From a virus, in IMG/VR virus record IMGVR_UViG_3300031521_000069, positions 1 to 59,787 of that record: a stretch of 59,787 nt of DNA; one strand, given 5' to 3'. How positions within the stretch are numbered: position 1 is the stretch's first letter; every line of letters starts with the position of its first letter. Under the pieces are notes generated by a model, which saw only the letters and a program-made list of their open reading frames with translations, had not been told where the DNA came from and made no database searches. The translations under genes were made by a program, and so were the position numbers. Shown here piece after piece: positions 59,685 through 59,787 of this stretch.

Positions 59685-59787
59685 ATGAAAACTCCAATAT
59701 CGTATTATGGTGGGAAGAAACATATGACACCGGAAGTTTTAAAATTATTCCCTAAGCATATTCAATATGTGGAACCATTTCTCGGTG
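59685..59787 (+). CDS. Dam-type DNA adenine methylase (D12 class), 3' end outside window
   Basis: The first 34 residues, MKTPISYYGGKKHMTPEVL ... YVEPFLG, show the PxxYxGGK and YVEPFxGG motifs of D12-class MTases (SAM-binding motif). It would methylate phage DNA at adenine. Truncated by the window end. Confidence 0.88.
   Translation, partial: MKTPISYYGGKKHMTPEVLKLFPKHIQYVEPFLG

Overview
The window is most of the genome of a tailed, contractile-tail bacteriophage (myovirus morphotype), of which I recognise every major virion module: terminase, portal, prohead protease/scaffold, DUF2184-type capsid, DUF3383-type sheath, tube, tape measure, P2/T4-like baseplate and tail fibres. No integrase or repressor that I recognise is present. 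The host is not determinable from sequence. A Gram-negative anaerobe is suggested by a lipobox protein, an exported nuclease, a surface-type acyltransferase and a glycyl-radical fragment of anaerobic ribonucleotide reductase. The code is standard and promoters are sigma70-like.

Layout. 1-5664 (+): a VRDS-repeat protein cut by the window edge, a split Rad50/SbcC with the Mre11/SbcD nuclease gene between its halves, a DnaB-type helicase, then small accessory genes ending in a GSGY-repeat protein and a strong terminator. 5715-8864 (-): a cassette with a stand-alone NrdD radical domain, an exported DNA/RNA nuclease, a lipoprotein, a papain-like protease and a membrane/coiled-coil protein. 9118-10113 (+): a lone acyltransferase with its own promoter. 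10108-39054 (-): the late operon; read in transcription order it runs ferritin-like protein, portal, minor head protein, protease/scaffold, cement protein, major capsid, connectors, sheath, tube, frameshifted tail chaperone, tape measure, baseplate, fibres. 39190-53985 (-): dozens of small genes, many Cys-rich, plus tRNA-Thr, ThyX, TerL/TerS, a DUF4406 protein, a lysozyme-like endolysin and an MmcB-like protein. 54041-56061: a regulatory region with a perfect 19-bp inverted repeat, a replication-initiator-like gene with a foldable leader, and a candidate structured ncRNA between divergent promoters. 56089-59787 (+): SNF2 helicase, primase, HARE-HTH protein and the start of a Dam-type methylase. 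Replication genes lie at both ends of the window, so the genome is probably circularly permuted and continues across the ends.

The most notable signals are: (1) about ten small late-operon proteins, all between 25.1 and 37.1 kb, that share an N-terminal leader of the form MKIIKVKxGDD but otherwise look unrelated, resembling a capsid-targeting tag, with weaker versions at the portal termini; (2) an encapsulated-ferritin-like protein directly ahead of the portal, with the ferroxidase residues at the exact spacing of EncFtn; (3) a stand-alone 49-residue glycyl-radical domain; (4) a recurrent promoter-operator in which TTATAC-N4-GTATAA overlaps the -10 box; (5) a candidate ncRNA upstream of the replication gene; (6) a textbook -1 frameshift signal in the tail chaperone; and (7) three small genes that look frameshifted, one at a run of six G.
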